Origin: Oleiharenicola lentus
GTDB taxonomy: Bacteria > Verrucomicrobiota > Verrucomicrobiia > Opitutales > Opitutaceae
Direction of reading: 5' to 3'
Assembly: GCF_004118375.1 (NCBI RefSeq)
Contig: NZ_SDHX01000001.1
Coordinates: 992,001 to 1,056,000, forward strand
DNA length: 64,000 bases
Position numbers and translations under genes: made by a program. Position 1 is the stretch's first letter. Every line of letters starts with the position of its first letter. Below the pieces are notes generated by a model. The model was not told where the DNA came from. It ran no database searches and saw only the letters and a list, made by a program, of their open reading frames with translations. Shown in pieces: positions 14,062 to 24,659 of this stretch.

Positions 14062-16176
14062 ATGAACAAGTTCCGCGCGTTTCGCGCCTTCACCCTCGTT
14101 GTCTCGGTTTTCGTGAGCGTGCTCACGGCCGGTGCGGCAACTCCCAAAACCATCGCCGAGTTTCAGGCCGCCGCGGCCAAGTCCGGCCAGTCGCTCACAC
14201 TGCCGGAATACCCGCTCTCGCCGGAGCAAATCAAGTCGCAGGCCGACCAAGCCATCAAGCGGGCTGAAACCGAACTCGGCAAGCTGACCGCCGAGGATCC
14301 GACCAGGCTCACGTTCGCCAACACCTTCGTCGCCTACGACGCCATCACCGCCCGGGTCGGCGAAACCTACCAGATCATTGCCACCGTCGCCGAGTCGGCG
14401 CTCGACCAGGCCATGCGCGACACGGCCAACGAGACCACGGTCCGACTGCAGGAGTGGAGCGTGGGCCTCGACTACCGTCAGGACATCTACCAGGCGCTCA
14501 AGGCCGTGGCCGACGCGAAACCCAAGCTCGACGCCCAGTCCCAGCGGCTGGTGGACGAGCAGATGCGCGCCTACCGTCGTGCCGGACTCGGTCTCTCCCC
14601 CACCGAGCGGAGCGAGGTTGAGCGCCTCCGCAAGGTGCTCGCGGCGATGAACACCCAGTTCGCCATCAACATCAACGAGGCGCGCGCCCCGCTCGATTTC
14701 ACCGCGGAGGAGCTGGCCGGTGTGCCGCAGAGCTTCCTCGACAGTCCCGGGGTGAAGCAGCCGGACGGCCGCTATCGCGTCATGGCCAACATCACCTGGC
14801 ATCATCAGGCGATTGCGGAAAGCGCGGACAACGCCGACGTTCGCCGCAAGGTCCTGACGGCGCGCTACAACCTCGCCCGCGACAAGAACACGCCGTTGCT
14901 CAGCAAGCTGGTGGCGCTGCGCGCCGACATTGCCCGCCGCCTCGGTTATGCTTCGTGGGCCGATTACCAGACCGAGACGCGCATGGCCAAGAACGGCCTC
15001 ACCGCCGCCAAGTTCGAGGCCGACCTGGTCGCCGGACTCCAGCCCAAGTTCGACGCCGAGATGGAGCAGTTGCGCCAGCTCAAGGCCGCCCACACCGGCA
15101 AGGCCGATGCCAAGCTCGAGCTGTCGGACATCGCCTACTACACCAACCGCCTCAAGAAGGAGAAATACTCCGTCGATACCGAGGCGCTGCGGGTGTATTT
15201 CCCCTATCAGGCGACGCTCGAGGGCATGTTCGCCATCTACCAGAAGATCTTTGGGCTGAAGTTCACCGAAGTGCAGGCACCCTACACGTGGGCGCCCGGC
15301 ATCCAGCTTTACATGGTGGCCGACGCCGACACGGGCACGCCGATCGGGGCCTTCTACCTCGACATGTTCCCGCGCGACGGGAAGTTCAACCACTTTGCCT
15401 GCTTCCCGCAGAAGGTCGGCGGCGTGATGGCCGACGGCAAATACGACCTGCCGGTCGCGGCGCTGCTCTGCAATTTCCCCGCGCCCTCGGCCGACAAGCC
15501 GTCGCTGCTCAAGCACTCGGACGTGGAGACGCTCTTCCACGAGTTCGGCCATGTCATGCACGGTATGCTCAGCCGCTCGCGCTTCGTCGCGCAGACGGGC
15601 TTCGCCGTGCCGCAGGACTTCGTCGAGGCCCCGTCGCAGATGCTGGAATACTGGGTCTGGGACAAGGCGGTGCTCGACACCTTCGCCGCCGACTACCGCG
15701 ATCCTTCCAAGAAAATTCCGGCGGCGACCATCGACGCGATGGTGGCGGCCCGGCAGGCGACCCAGGGTTATTTCACCCGGCGCCAGCTCGCGATCGGCTC
15801 GCTGGACCTCGCCCTGCACACCCTGACCGCCGACGAGGCCTGGATGGCTGACATCGTGAAGATTGTGAACGAGACCACCGAGCGGGTGACCATCGCCACC
15901 CCGGCCGATACGTTCTGGGGCGCCTACATCGGGCACCTCGCGGGCTACGATGCCGGCTATTACAGCTACATGTGGGCCGAGGTCATCGCGGCGGACATGG
16001 CCAGCGTCTTCAAGGCCTCGCCCAAGGGTTTCCTCGACGAGCAGGTCGGTCGCCGCCTGCGCAATGAAATCTACGGTGCCGGCAACACGCGTGACGTGGC
16101 CGACTCGGTCGAGGTGTTCCTCGGTCGTCCGCGTTCCATGCAGCCATTCCTGGAGGACGTCGGCATCAAGCAGTGA
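14062..16176 (+). CDS. Secreted M3-family metallopeptidase (first of a tandem pair)
   Basis: 704 residues from ATG at 14062, chosen because it begins a signal peptide (MNKFRAFRAF to LTAGAA); the open frame upstream lacks a ribosome-binding site. The C-terminal catalytic domain has HEFGH at 493-497 in TLFHEFGHVMHG, with the third ligand expected in the EAPSQMLEYW segment that follows, as in oligopeptidase A/Dcp and thimet oligopeptidase. Export makes it likely to trim peptides in the periplasm, as Dcp-like enzymes do. It is followed by a terminator and a close paralogue. Confidence 0.93.
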   Translation: MNKFRAFRAFTLVVSVFVSVLTAGAATPKTIAEFQAAAAKSGQSLTLPEYPLSPEQIKSQADQAIKRAETELGKLTAEDPTRLTFANTFVAYDAITARVGETYQIIATVAESALDQAMRDTANETTVRLQEWSVGLDYRQDIYQALKAVADAKPKLDAQSQRLVDEQMRAYRRAGLGLSPTERSEVERLRKVLAAMNTQFAININEARAPLDFTAEELAGVPQSFLDSPGVKQPDGRYRVMANITWHHQAIAESADNADVRRKVLTARYNLARDKNTPLLSKLVALRADIARRLGYASWADYQTETRMAKNGLTAAKFEADLVAGLQPKFDAEMEQLRQLKAAHTGKADAKLELSDIAYYTNRLKKEKYSVDTEALRVYFPYQATLEGMFAIYQKIFGLKFTEVQAPYTWAPGIQLYMVADADTGTPIGAFYLDMFPRDGKFNHFACFPQKVGGVMADGKYDLPVAALLCNFPAPSADKPSLLKHSDVETLFHEFGHVMHGMLSRSRFVAQTGFAVPQDFVEAPSQMLEYWVWDKAVLDTFAADYRDPSKKIPAATIDAMVAARQATQGYFTRRQLAIGSLDLALHTLTADEAWMADIVKIVNETTERVTIATPADTFWGAYIGHLAGYDAGYYSYMWAEVIAADMASVFKASPKGFLDEQVGRRLRNEIYGAGNTRDVADSVEVFLGRPRSMQPFLEDVGIKQ

Positions 16177-16203
16177 GGCCGATGTCCGTTTCACCTTAAA
16201 CCT

Positions 16204-16242
16204 GCCGCCACCTGCCCTTCCAACCGGCGGGTGGCGGTTTTT
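16204..16242 (+). terminator. Terminator after the first M3 peptidase
   Basis: Arms CCGCCACC (16205-16212) and GGTGGCGG (16230-16237) followed by TTTTT. It separates the tandem peptidase genes into two transcripts, though leaky read-through is possible. Confidence 0.8.
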
Positions 16243-16267
16243 ATTTCACCCATCCGAAGCCTTTTCC

Positions 16268-18376
16268 ATGAAACACCCGCTTATCCTCTGCTCGGCCCTC
16301 GTCGTCAGCACGCTTGTCGCCACCGTGCTTTCAGCCGCCGCCGCGCCGACCTTGGCCGACTTCCAGGCCCAGGCGGCCCGCAGCAAGCTGCGTCTCGAGC
16401 TGCCCGATTATCCGCGCACCGCCGATGAAATCAGCAACCGCACGACCGCCGCCCTGGCAGAGGCTGATGCGGCCCTGCTTGGCCTCGCGTCGCAGGATGC
16501 GGGCAAGGCATCGTTTGCGAGCACCTTTGGCGCCTTTGAGGAAATCACCGGTCGCGTGAGCACCTGGGCCAACCACATCGGCACCTTGGCCGAGTCGCAT
16601 CCGGACAAGCGCTTGCGCGATACCGCCCGTGACGCCGGGCAGCGCATCGAGGCCTGGGGCATCGCGCTGGAGTATCGCGAGGATCTTTACCGGGCGTTGC
16701 AGCGTTGGGCCGACACCAAGCCCGCGCTCGACGCCCAGCAGCAGCGGCTGGTCGATTTCACGCTGCGTGACTTTCGGCGGGCGGGTCTCGCCCTGCCGCC
16801 GGCCGAGCGGCAGCAGGTCGAGCTGTTGCGCAAGAGCCTGTCCGAGCTGGAGCGCCAGTTCGACGTGAACATCAACGAGGCGCGCGCGCCGCTCGACTTC
16901 ACCGCGGAGGAGTTGGCCGGCGTGCCCGCCACGCTGCTGAACAGCCCCGGCGTGAAGCAACCCGACGGCCGCTACCGCGTGATGGCGAACATCACCTGGC
17001 ATGTAGCCGCCGTGCAGGACAACGCCGACAACGCCGAGGTGCGCCGCCGGGTGACGGTGGCCCGCGGCCAGCTGGCCCGGGAGAAAAACATCCCGGTCCT
17101 GGCCAAGCTCGTCGCCCTGCGCGCCGAGATCGCCCGGCGGCTGGGTTACGCCACGTGGGCGGATTTCCGAACCGAGACCCGCATGACGGGCAGTGCGGCG
17201 GTGGCGCTCAAGTTCGAGGAGGATCTCGTCAAGGGCCTGCAGCCGAAGTTCGTGGAGGAGGTGGAAACCCTGCGTCAGCTCAAGGCCGCACACACCGGCC
17301 AGGCCGACGCCCGGATCGAGGCGTGGGACACGGCTTACTACACCAATAAGCTGCGGAAGGAAAAATACGCGGTCGATACCGAGGCGTTGCGCGTGTTCTT
17401 CGCCTACGAGCCCACGCTGCGCGGCATGTTTGCGATCTACGAGAAGGTGTTCGCACTGAAGTTCACCCAGATCGAACCGCCCTACGTTTGGGCGCCCGGC
17501 GTGCAGCTGTGGATCGCCGCCGATGCGGGCAGCGGTGAACCCATCGGCGCCTTCTACCTCGACATGTTTCCGCGGGAGGGGAAATACAACCACTTCGCCC
17601 ACTTCCGGCAGAATCTGGGCCGGACGCTGCCCGATGGCGGTTATCAGCTCCCGGTCTCCGTGCTGCTGTGCAATTTTTCGCCGCCGACCGCGGACAAGCC
17701 CTCGCTGCTGTCCCACGACAACGTCAAAACCCTCTTCCACGAGTTCGGCCACGTGATGCACAACCTGCTCGGCCGGGCGCGGTACTCGAGTTTCAACTAC
17801 GCCGGCGTGCCAAAGGATTTCATCGAGGCGCCTTCACAGATGCTGGAGAACTGGGTCTGGAACAAGGCCGTGCTCGACACGTTCGCCGCCGACTACCGCG
17901 ATCCGTCGAAGAAAATCCCGGCCGAGACCATCGAAGCGATGATCCGCGCCCGCGAGGCCACCGAGGGCGTCGCCTATCGTCGCCAGCTCTCGCTTGGTCT
18001 CATGGATCTCGGACTGCACACCCTCTCACCGGGCGATGCCTGGACGACCGATGTGGTCGAGCTCACCAACGCGGTCGGCGCGCGTGTTTCGATCCCTCCC
18101 GCGGCCGACACCGCGTTCGTGGCCTACTTTGGCCATCTCACCGGCTACGACGGCGGTTATTATGGCTACCTGTGGTCCAAGGTCATGGCGGCCGACATGG
18201 CGAGTGTCTTCGAGGCGGCTCCGAACGGTTACCTCGATGAGAAAATCGGGCGCCGTCTGCGTGACGAGGTCTATGCGGCGGGCCACACCCGTGATGTTGC
18301 CGAATCCGTCGAAAAATTCCTCGGCCGTCCGCGCTCGCAGAAGGCCTTCCTCCAATACGTGGGCATCAAGGAGTAA
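16268..18376 (+). CDS. Secreted M3-family metallopeptidase (second of the pair)
   Basis: 702 residues with its own signal peptide (MKHPLILCSALVVSTLVATV). HEFGH lies at 491-495 and EAPSQMLENWVWNKA follows. Long stretches are identical to the first copy (for example INEARAPLDFTAEELAGVP and the DTFAADYRDPSKKIP block), so the pair arose by tandem duplication, yet the N-terminal third and the specificity region differ clearly. ATG at 16268 is right: the much longer open frame to its left runs through the 3' end of the first gene and the terminator. Both enzymes probably digest oligopeptides in the periplasm with different preferences. Confidence 0.93.
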   Translation: MKHPLILCSALVVSTLVATVLSAAAAPTLADFQAQAARSKLRLELPDYPRTADEISNRTTAALAEADAALLGLASQDAGKASFASTFGAFEEITGRVSTWANHIGTLAESHPDKRLRDTARDAGQRIEAWGIALEYREDLYRALQRWADTKPALDAQQQRLVDFTLRDFRRAGLALPPAERQQVELLRKSLSELERQFDVNINEARAPLDFTAEELAGVPATLLNSPGVKQPDGRYRVMANITWHVAAVQDNADNAEVRRRVTVARGQLAREKNIPVLAKLVALRAEIARRLGYATWADFRTETRMTGSAAVALKFEEDLVKGLQPKFVEEVETLRQLKAAHTGQADARIEAWDTAYYTNKLRKEKYAVDTEALRVFFAYEPTLRGMFAIYEKVFALKFTQIEPPYVWAPGVQLWIAADAGSGEPIGAFYLDMFPREGKYNHFAHFRQNLGRTLPDGGYQLPVSVLLCNFSPPTADKPSLLSHDNVKTLFHEFGHVMHNLLGRARYSSFNYAGVPKDFIEAPSQMLENWVWNKAVLDTFAADYRDPSKKIPAETIEAMIRAREATEGVAYRRQLSLGLMDLGLHTLSPGDAWTTDVVELTNAVGARVSIPPAADTAFVAYFGHLTGYDGGYYGYLWSKVMAADMASVFEAAPNGYLDEKIGRRLRDEVYAAGHTRDVAESVEKFLGRPRSQKAFLQYVGIKE

Positions 18377-18397
18377 AGCCGGTCGGCTCCATTCTTC

Positions 18398-18439
18398 CCC
18401 GGGGACGAGGCGCTTGGCGCCCGCCCCGGGTTATTTTTT
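18398..18439. terminator. Terminator between M3 and M28 peptidase genes
   Basis: CCCGGGG (18398-18404) and CCCCGGG (18424-18430) form a stem, followed in plus direction by TTATTTTTT. It serves the second M3 gene; its T tract overlaps the stop codon of the convergent M28 gene. Confidence 0.75.
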
Positions 18440-20050
18440 GGGACCGAAGAGTTCGCCAAAGAAATCCCCGGGCAGCCACGCGGGTGCCGAGGGTTCGTTC
18501 GCAATGGTGCGGGCAAGATCGGCCATCAGCGCGGTGTAGCGGGCGGCCGCCGTCCAGTCGATGGGCCGGTCCAGTTCATCGGACGGCTTGTGATAGTGAT
18601 TCTTCCGGTAATCCACCTCGGCGGCCACGAGGTCCACAGCGGGATCCACGGCTTGCTTACCCGGATCGACCTTCATGGCGGGGACTCCGGTGAGCACGAA
18701 GGAATACTGGTCGCTGCGCACAAAACGGACTTCCTCCGGGGCGGGATCGGGACTGACAACCATCCCGTGCCGGCCGGCGACCTTTTCCAGGACCGCGCCA
18801 AGGGTGGAGTTTCTGTAACCGTAAGCAATCAGGTCGCGGGCGGGAGCACTCAGGAGAGGCATGTCGATGTTCAGGCTGGCGGCGCAGCGTTGCACCCAGG
18901 CGGGCGGATGGGTCGCGAGGCGGTGCGAGCCGAGCAGGCCCTTCTCCTCGCCGGTGACCGCGGCAAAGAGCACGGGGCGGCGCGGACGCGGGCCGGTGGC
19001 GAGTTCCTCCGCAACTTGGAGCAGCACGCCGATGCCCAGGGCGTTGTCCACGGCGCCATTGTAAATCGTGTCGCCATTCACGGCAGTGCCAATCCCGAGA
19101 TGATCCAGGTGCCCGGTGATCACGAGCGGCTGGCCGGCCAGCTCAGGGTCGGTGCCCGGCAGGCGGCCGAGCACGTTGAGCGATTCGACGCGCCGGAGGG
19201 TGGCTTCGCCGGCGAGGGTGATCGTGACGCCGAGAGGGAAGTTCTGCGGTTCGCCGCGCTCGGCGGCGGCGAAGATTTCTGAGAGTGTTTTGGGTGCGCC
19301 GATCAGGACTCGTCCGGCGGCGGCGTTGCCCACGGAGCCGAGCACGCGCAGTTGCGGGAAACCGTTCACCAGACCGCCCGCGTCATCCACCAACCGCATG
19401 CTGGGAAACCGACTCAGCGCCACGGTCATGGCCCAGGGGCGGCGGACCTCGTCCCAGGGCGTCATGATCGTGACCACGCCGATCGCCCCGTGTTGGACGA
19501 GCAGGGTGCGCTTTTGCTCGCTGTTGCCGTGGTGCGCGCGCTGTTCGCTGGGGAAACGTTGCGGCGCGCCCGAGAGAATGACGGCGATCTTCCCTTGGAG
19601 GTCCACGCCGGCGAAATCATCGTGCTGGAGATCGGGGGCCCGGATGCCAAAGCCGACAAAGACCGCGGTCGCGGTGATGGCGTCGGCCGTCTGTCCGGGG
19701 GCGATTGTGACCATCATGTCATTCACCGGCGTGAGCGCGTCTTCCTTGTCGCCAGCGCGCACCACCAGGCGGGCGGCCGCGTAATTGCTGGCGGACTCGA
19801 CCAGCTTGACCGGTTGTTCATAGATGCCGCCGTCGGCGCCGGGCTCGATTCCGAGGCGGGCGAGCTGGCTGGCCACGTAGCGCGCCGCCAGTTCGTGACC
19901 GCGTGTGCCGGCGCCCCGGCCTTCCAGCAGATCATCAGCGAGGAAAGTGGTGTGCGCGCGGATGCGCGTGGCGGTGACCTCATTCGCCGCGGAAAGGGCG
20001 GCAGTGTTCAGGAGGACAAAAATGGCGGCAAAGCGAGCTGCAGGACACAT
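18431..20050 (-). CDS. Secreted M28-family aminopeptidase with PA domain
   Basis: 539 residues from ATG at 20050, which starts a signal peptide (MCPAARFAAIFVLLNTAALS). A PA-type insert occupies about 130-290 and the zinc-peptidase core follows: HLDHLG (H314, D316), GAVDNALG (D335), GEEKGLLGS (E368/E369) and a late NHYHKPSDE carrying the last histidine ligand. This is the co-catalytic two-zinc arrangement of leucyl/glutamate-carboxypeptidase-like M28 enzymes. With the two M3 peptidases it makes a local periplasmic peptide-degradation set, transcribed convergently with them. The family is certain, the substrate is not. Confidence 0.9.
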   Translation of the reverse strand: MCPAARFAAIFVLLNTAALSAANEVTATRIRAHTTFLADDLLEGRGAGTRGHELAARYVASQLARLGIEPGADGGIYEQPVKLVESASNYAAARLVVRAGDKEDALTPVNDMMVTIAPGQTADAITATAVFVGFGIRAPDLQHDDFAGVDLQGKIAVILSGAPQRFPSEQRAHHGNSEQKRTLLVQHGAIGVVTIMTPWDEVRRPWAMTVALSRFPSMRLVDDAGGLVNGFPQLRVLGSVGNAAAGRVLIGAPKTLSEIFAAAERGEPQNFPLGVTITLAGEATLRRVESLNVLGRLPGTDPELAGQPLVITGHLDHLGIGTAVNGDTIYNGAVDNALGIGVLLQVAEELATGPRPRRPVLFAAVTGEEKGLLGSHRLATHPPAWVQRCAASLNIDMPLLSAPARDLIAYGYRNSTLGAVLEKVAGRHGMVVSPDPAPEEVRFVRSDQYSFVLTGVPAMKVDPGKQAVDPAVDLVAAEVDYRKNHYHKPSDELDRPIDWTAAARYTALMADLARTIANEPSAPAWLPGDFFGELFGPKK

Positions 20051-20109
20051 GCGCCGGACGGTGTCATAAGAACGTTTTCCGGCAAGGCCAAGCTGGCTGG
20101 GTGCGGAGG

Positions 20110-20502
20110 CTATTCCAGACATTCCAGCACGGTGAGCTCGGGTATCTGGCGGAAGTGGGCGTCGTAGGTCAGCACGGCGGCGCCGACCTGAAGCGCGGAG
20201 GCGGCGATGAAGATATCGGTGGCCGGAATCACGATGCCCTGACGATCCAGGCTCCATGCCAGCTGGGTGGCTCTTTCCCAGGTCGAACTGGTTGCCGGCA
20301 CGAAGATCATCACCGCGAAGCGTTCCCGGAAGCGCTTGTAGACATGAGCATCGCTACGACCGCGGCATACTTCCATGAGCACCAGGCCGCAGGTGGCAAA
20401 CTCCCACCCATCTGCGTGCGCGCGAAGTTCCTGAAAAGGATCCACGCCTTCGCGCGCACGGGTGATGAAGTAACTGCTATCGGGCAGAACCAGATTCGCC
20501 AT
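20110..20502 (-). CDS. vapC: PIN-domain ribonuclease toxin (VapC type)
   Basis: 130 residues with the four acidic residues expected of a PIN nuclease: D8 (LPDSS), E44 (LMEVCRG), D96 (PATDIFIAASAL) and D114 (TYDAHF). VapC toxins cleave tRNA or rRNA in a Mg-dependent way when their antitoxin is degraded. The start lies 26 bp inside the antitoxin gene, the usual antitoxin-first, overlapping order. The Thr-Asp-x-x-Ile-Ala-Ala motif at 95-101 is canonical. Target RNA cannot be predicted from the sequence. Confidence 0.88.
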   Translation of the reverse strand: MANLVLPDSSYFITRAREGVDPFQELRAHADGWEFATCGLVLMEVCRGRSDAHVYKRFRERFAVMIFVPATSSTWERATQLAWSLDRQGIVIPATDIFIAASALQVGAAVLTYDAHFRQIPELTVLECLE

Positions 20503-20746
20503 AAGGAGTCTTGGGTTCCGCGACGTTGAGCAGGGGGCGGTCGAATTCGTCAGCCGCAGTCGGTGCGAACTCGGCCTTGAGTTGCTCCGGGGTCATTCCG
20601 AGACCCTGACTGAACAGCTCCTTCAGCTTGTGCCGACGGGCCATCTCGGTGAGGGCGATCTGAACCGCCTCGGTCTTGGTCTTGGCCCCGGTCACCTTCA
20701 TGACCCGGTCCAAGACGTCCTCGTCGATGTGCATCGTCATTTTCAT
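20477..20746 (-). CDS. vapB: Antitoxin of the VapBC pair
   Basis: 89 residues from ATG at 20746. The N-terminus MKMTMHIDEDVLDRVMKVTGAKTKTEAVQIAL is a ribbon-helix-helix of the VapB antitoxin type (DUF2191-like), which binds the operator as a dimer; the Asp/Pro-rich C-terminal part (from about residue 55) would wrap the toxin. An upstream in-frame start at 20785 is rejected because it would place the operators in the coding region. Two inverted repeats upstream fit autoregulation. Confidence 0.85.
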   Translation of the reverse strand: MKMTMHIDEDVLDRVMKVTGAKTKTEAVQIALTEMARRHKLKELFSQGLGMTPEQLKAEFAPTAADEFDRPLLNVAEPKTPYGESGSAR

Positions 20747-20760
20747 AACAAAGACACCGG

Positions 20761-20818
20761 TATGGCTGTGCTGCCATACTAGCAAGAAGAAAGTATGGTC
20801 GTATGGCCATACTTTCTT
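20761..20818 (-). promoter_or_regulatory. Operators of the vapBC operon
   Basis: Two inverted repeats built on the same half-site: TATGGC-N6-GCCATA (20761-20778) and a 12-bp-arm pair AAGAAAGTATGG-N8-CCATACTTTCTT (20787-20818). The GTATGG/CCATAC half-site occurs four times in 58 bp, right where the antitoxin promoter must lie. Confidence 0.75.
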
Positions 20819-20830
20819 CCGTGAGGCACT

Positions 20831-22669
<1,839 letters not shown>

Positions 22670-22698
22670 GGTGGTTGGACGGATGAACGTGGTTAAAG

Positions 22699-22727
22699 AA
22701 AAGAGCCCGCCATTTTAGCGGGCTCTG
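22699..22727 (-). terminator. Terminator of the transporter operon
   Basis: AGAGCCCGC (22702-22710) and GCGGGCTCT (22718-22726) form a 9-bp stem; on the minus strand it is followed by a TTTTCTTT-like tract. It lies between the small transporter subunit gene and htpG. Confidence 0.75.
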
Positions 22728-22766
22728 GAAAAAATCAAGCGGGGGAATGGCTTTCCGCAAAAGATC

Positions 22767-22922
22767 TCAGCGCTCGTCCACCTGGTCCTTGTGGACGGGT
22801 TCGATGTGGCCGAGGTCGTGGTCGGGCTTGTGGCTGGTGAGCACGCGCCAGACACAATAGGCGAAGAGCACGGTCACGAAGCCGACCGAGATGATCATGG
22901 TGATCCAGCCGCCGGGGGTCAT
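22767..22922 (-). CDS. Small subunit of sodium-dependent amino-acid transporter (MetS-like)
   Basis: 51 residues: MTPGGWITMIISVGFVTVLF opens a single membrane helix (to about residue 27), followed by WRVLTSHKPDHDLGHIEP and a polar end. The start codon overlaps the stop of the large transporter gene as ATGA, so the two are translationally coupled. Tiny one-helix partners downstream of bacterial NSS transporters are known as MetS (with MetP) in Corynebacterium, where they are needed for activity; position, size and topology match that family. The MxxxxWxxM-type start is also typical. Confidence 0.8.
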   Translation of the reverse strand: MTPGGWITMIISVGFVTVLFAYCVWRVLTSHKPDHDLGHIEPVHKDQVDER

Positions 22923-24532
22923 GATTTTTTTCCTCCGTTGGATTTTTCCGCCGCTTCCCAGCGTTTGCCCGCCTGGGCCACGAGGAAGGTGACGAAGATG
23001 ATGGTGATGACGATGAAGCCGAAGGCGATGCGGGCCGGGCCGCTCGGGTTGTCGCCGACGAGATCCGTGACGTAGCTGGTCGGGTTGAACGCGGCTTCGG
23101 GGCCGAACTTGAAGTTCCAGCCGAAGATATTCGCGAGCAGGAACATCACGAAGATCGCCAGCAGGTAGAGCGGGGTGATGTATTTCATGATGGGTTTGTA
23201 GAAGCCGGGGATGCGCATCTCGGCGCCCTGGTGGGCCTCGTTGATGCCTTCATCGATTCCTATCACCCAACCGAAGACGATGATCAGGATGGTCCCGCAG
23301 ACGAAGATGCCGACGGTGCCGATCCAGAAATCGATCGTGTCGAGGGCCTTCAGGTCCTTGGAGAACCACCACACGAGGGCGGTGCCGAGGGCGGTCAGCA
23401 GGCCGAGCACACCCATGGCGGCCTTGCGTCCGAGGCCAAGGCCCTCCTCGAAGAAGGCGATGCCCGGTTGGAGCATGGAGAGCGAGCTGGTGATGGCGGC
23501 GAGGAAGAGCAGCAGGTAGAAGATGGTGGCGAAGAACTGGCCGAAGGCCATCTGCGCGAAGACGTGGGGCAGCACATTGAAGCCGAGGCCGAAAGTGCCC
23601 ATGCCCACGATGCCTGCCGTGCCGAAGAACACGAAGGCCGCCGGCACCGTGATCAGGCCGCCGAGCGCCACTTCGCAGAATTCGTTGGCCGAGGCGGCGG
23701 TCAGGCCGCTGAGCACGACGTCGTCCTTCTGCTTGAGGTAGCTGGCGTAGGTGATGATGGCGCCGAAGCCGACGGAGAGGGAGAAGAAGATCTGGCCGGC
23801 GGCGGCGAGCCAGAGCTGGGGATTCTTCAGGCCGGTGGCGATCTCCTTGGGATTCCACATGAAGCCGAGACCGTTGATCACATTCTGGTCGGGCTTGGCC
23901 GGGTCGGGCGTGCCGAGGGTGAGCACGCGGGCCAGGATGATGAGCGCGATCAGGATGAGCAGCGGCATGCCCCACTTGCAGACGAACTCCACGCCCTTGG
24001 AAATTCCCCGGTAGATGAAGAAGAAGTTCAGCGCATAGACGATGACCACGAAGATGCCGACGTCACTGAGGCCAAAATGGATCGAGGCGCCGTCCTGACG
24101 CGTGCCGGTGAACGTGGCGAAGAAGTCGCTGTAGTTCATGCCCGGCAGGCTGAGATTGCCGGTGGCGGCATTGAGCGCATAACCGAGACACCAGGCCTCG
24201 ATATACACGTAATACATGTAGACCATTACCGGGACGATGAACCCCAGCAGGCCGAGGTATTTGCCGGCCGGGTGGCGAATGATGGCGTGGAAAATGCCCG
24301 GCGAGGAGTGGTAGCCCGCGAGGCCGCCCTTGCGGCCCATCGTCCATTCCGCCCAGCCGATCGGGATGCCGAGCAGCAGGAGCGAGATGAAGTAGGCGAT
24401 CATGAACGCCGCGCCGCCGTATTGGGTGGCGAGGCCCGGAAAACGCAGGAAGTTGCCCAGACCGACGGCACTTCCCGCAACGGCCAGGATCACGCCGAGG
24501 CGCGAACTCCAGGCTTCTTGGGTTTTTGACAT
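22919..24532 (-). CDS. Sodium:amino-acid symporter of the NSS/SLC6 family
   Basis: 537 residues, twelve membrane helices. The helix-1 signature WSSRLGVILAVAGSAVGLGNFLRFP is the LeuT-fold Na+ site; FFSLSVGFGAIITYASYL in helix 6 and the AANEFCEVALGG stretch also fit. ATG at 24532 (MSKTQEAW) is chosen over a start 42 bp upstream because it begins the conserved cytoplasmic segment. The substrate is probably a neutral amino acid such as methionine or alanine, inferred from the MetS-like small subunit encoded directly downstream. The gene diverges from the LptF/G-family permease. Confidence 0.93.
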   Translation of the reverse strand: MSKTQEAWSSRLGVILAVAGSAVGLGNFLRFPGLATQYGGAAFMIAYFISLLLLGIPIGWAEWTMGRKGGLAGYHSSPGIFHAIIRHPAGKYLGLLGFIVPVMVYMYYVYIEAWCLGYALNAATGNLSLPGMNYSDFFATFTGTRQDGASIHFGLSDVGIFVVIVYALNFFFIYRGISKGVEFVCKWGMPLLILIALIILARVLTLGTPDPAKPDQNVINGLGFMWNPKEIATGLKNPQLWLAAAGQIFFSLSVGFGAIITYASYLKQKDDVVLSGLTAASANEFCEVALGGLITVPAAFVFFGTAGIVGMGTFGLGFNVLPHVFAQMAFGQFFATIFYLLLFLAAITSSLSMLQPGIAFFEEGLGLGRKAAMGVLGLLTALGTALVWWFSKDLKALDTIDFWIGTVGIFVCGTILIIVFGWVIGIDEGINEAHQGAEMRIPGFYKPIMKYITPLYLLAIFVMFLLANIFGWNFKFGPEAAFNPTSYVTDLVGDNPSGPARIAFGFIVITIIFVTFLVAQAGKRWEAAEKSNGGKKS

Positions 24533-24659
24533 GGCCGCGATGAAAGGGGATTGGCCCGGCCGGGCAAACACCAACTGTGCCCATCAGGGGGGCGTGCGGG
24601 CTGGATTGCTTTCGGCTTTGCCACCAACGGCCCGGGTGGTTGTCTCACCCGGTCACCTG

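Noticed and set aside
15950-16267. In-frame extension of the second M3 gene upstream of 16268
   Set aside because: It overlaps the end of the first M3 gene in another frame and the terminator; a signal peptide begins exactly at 16268.
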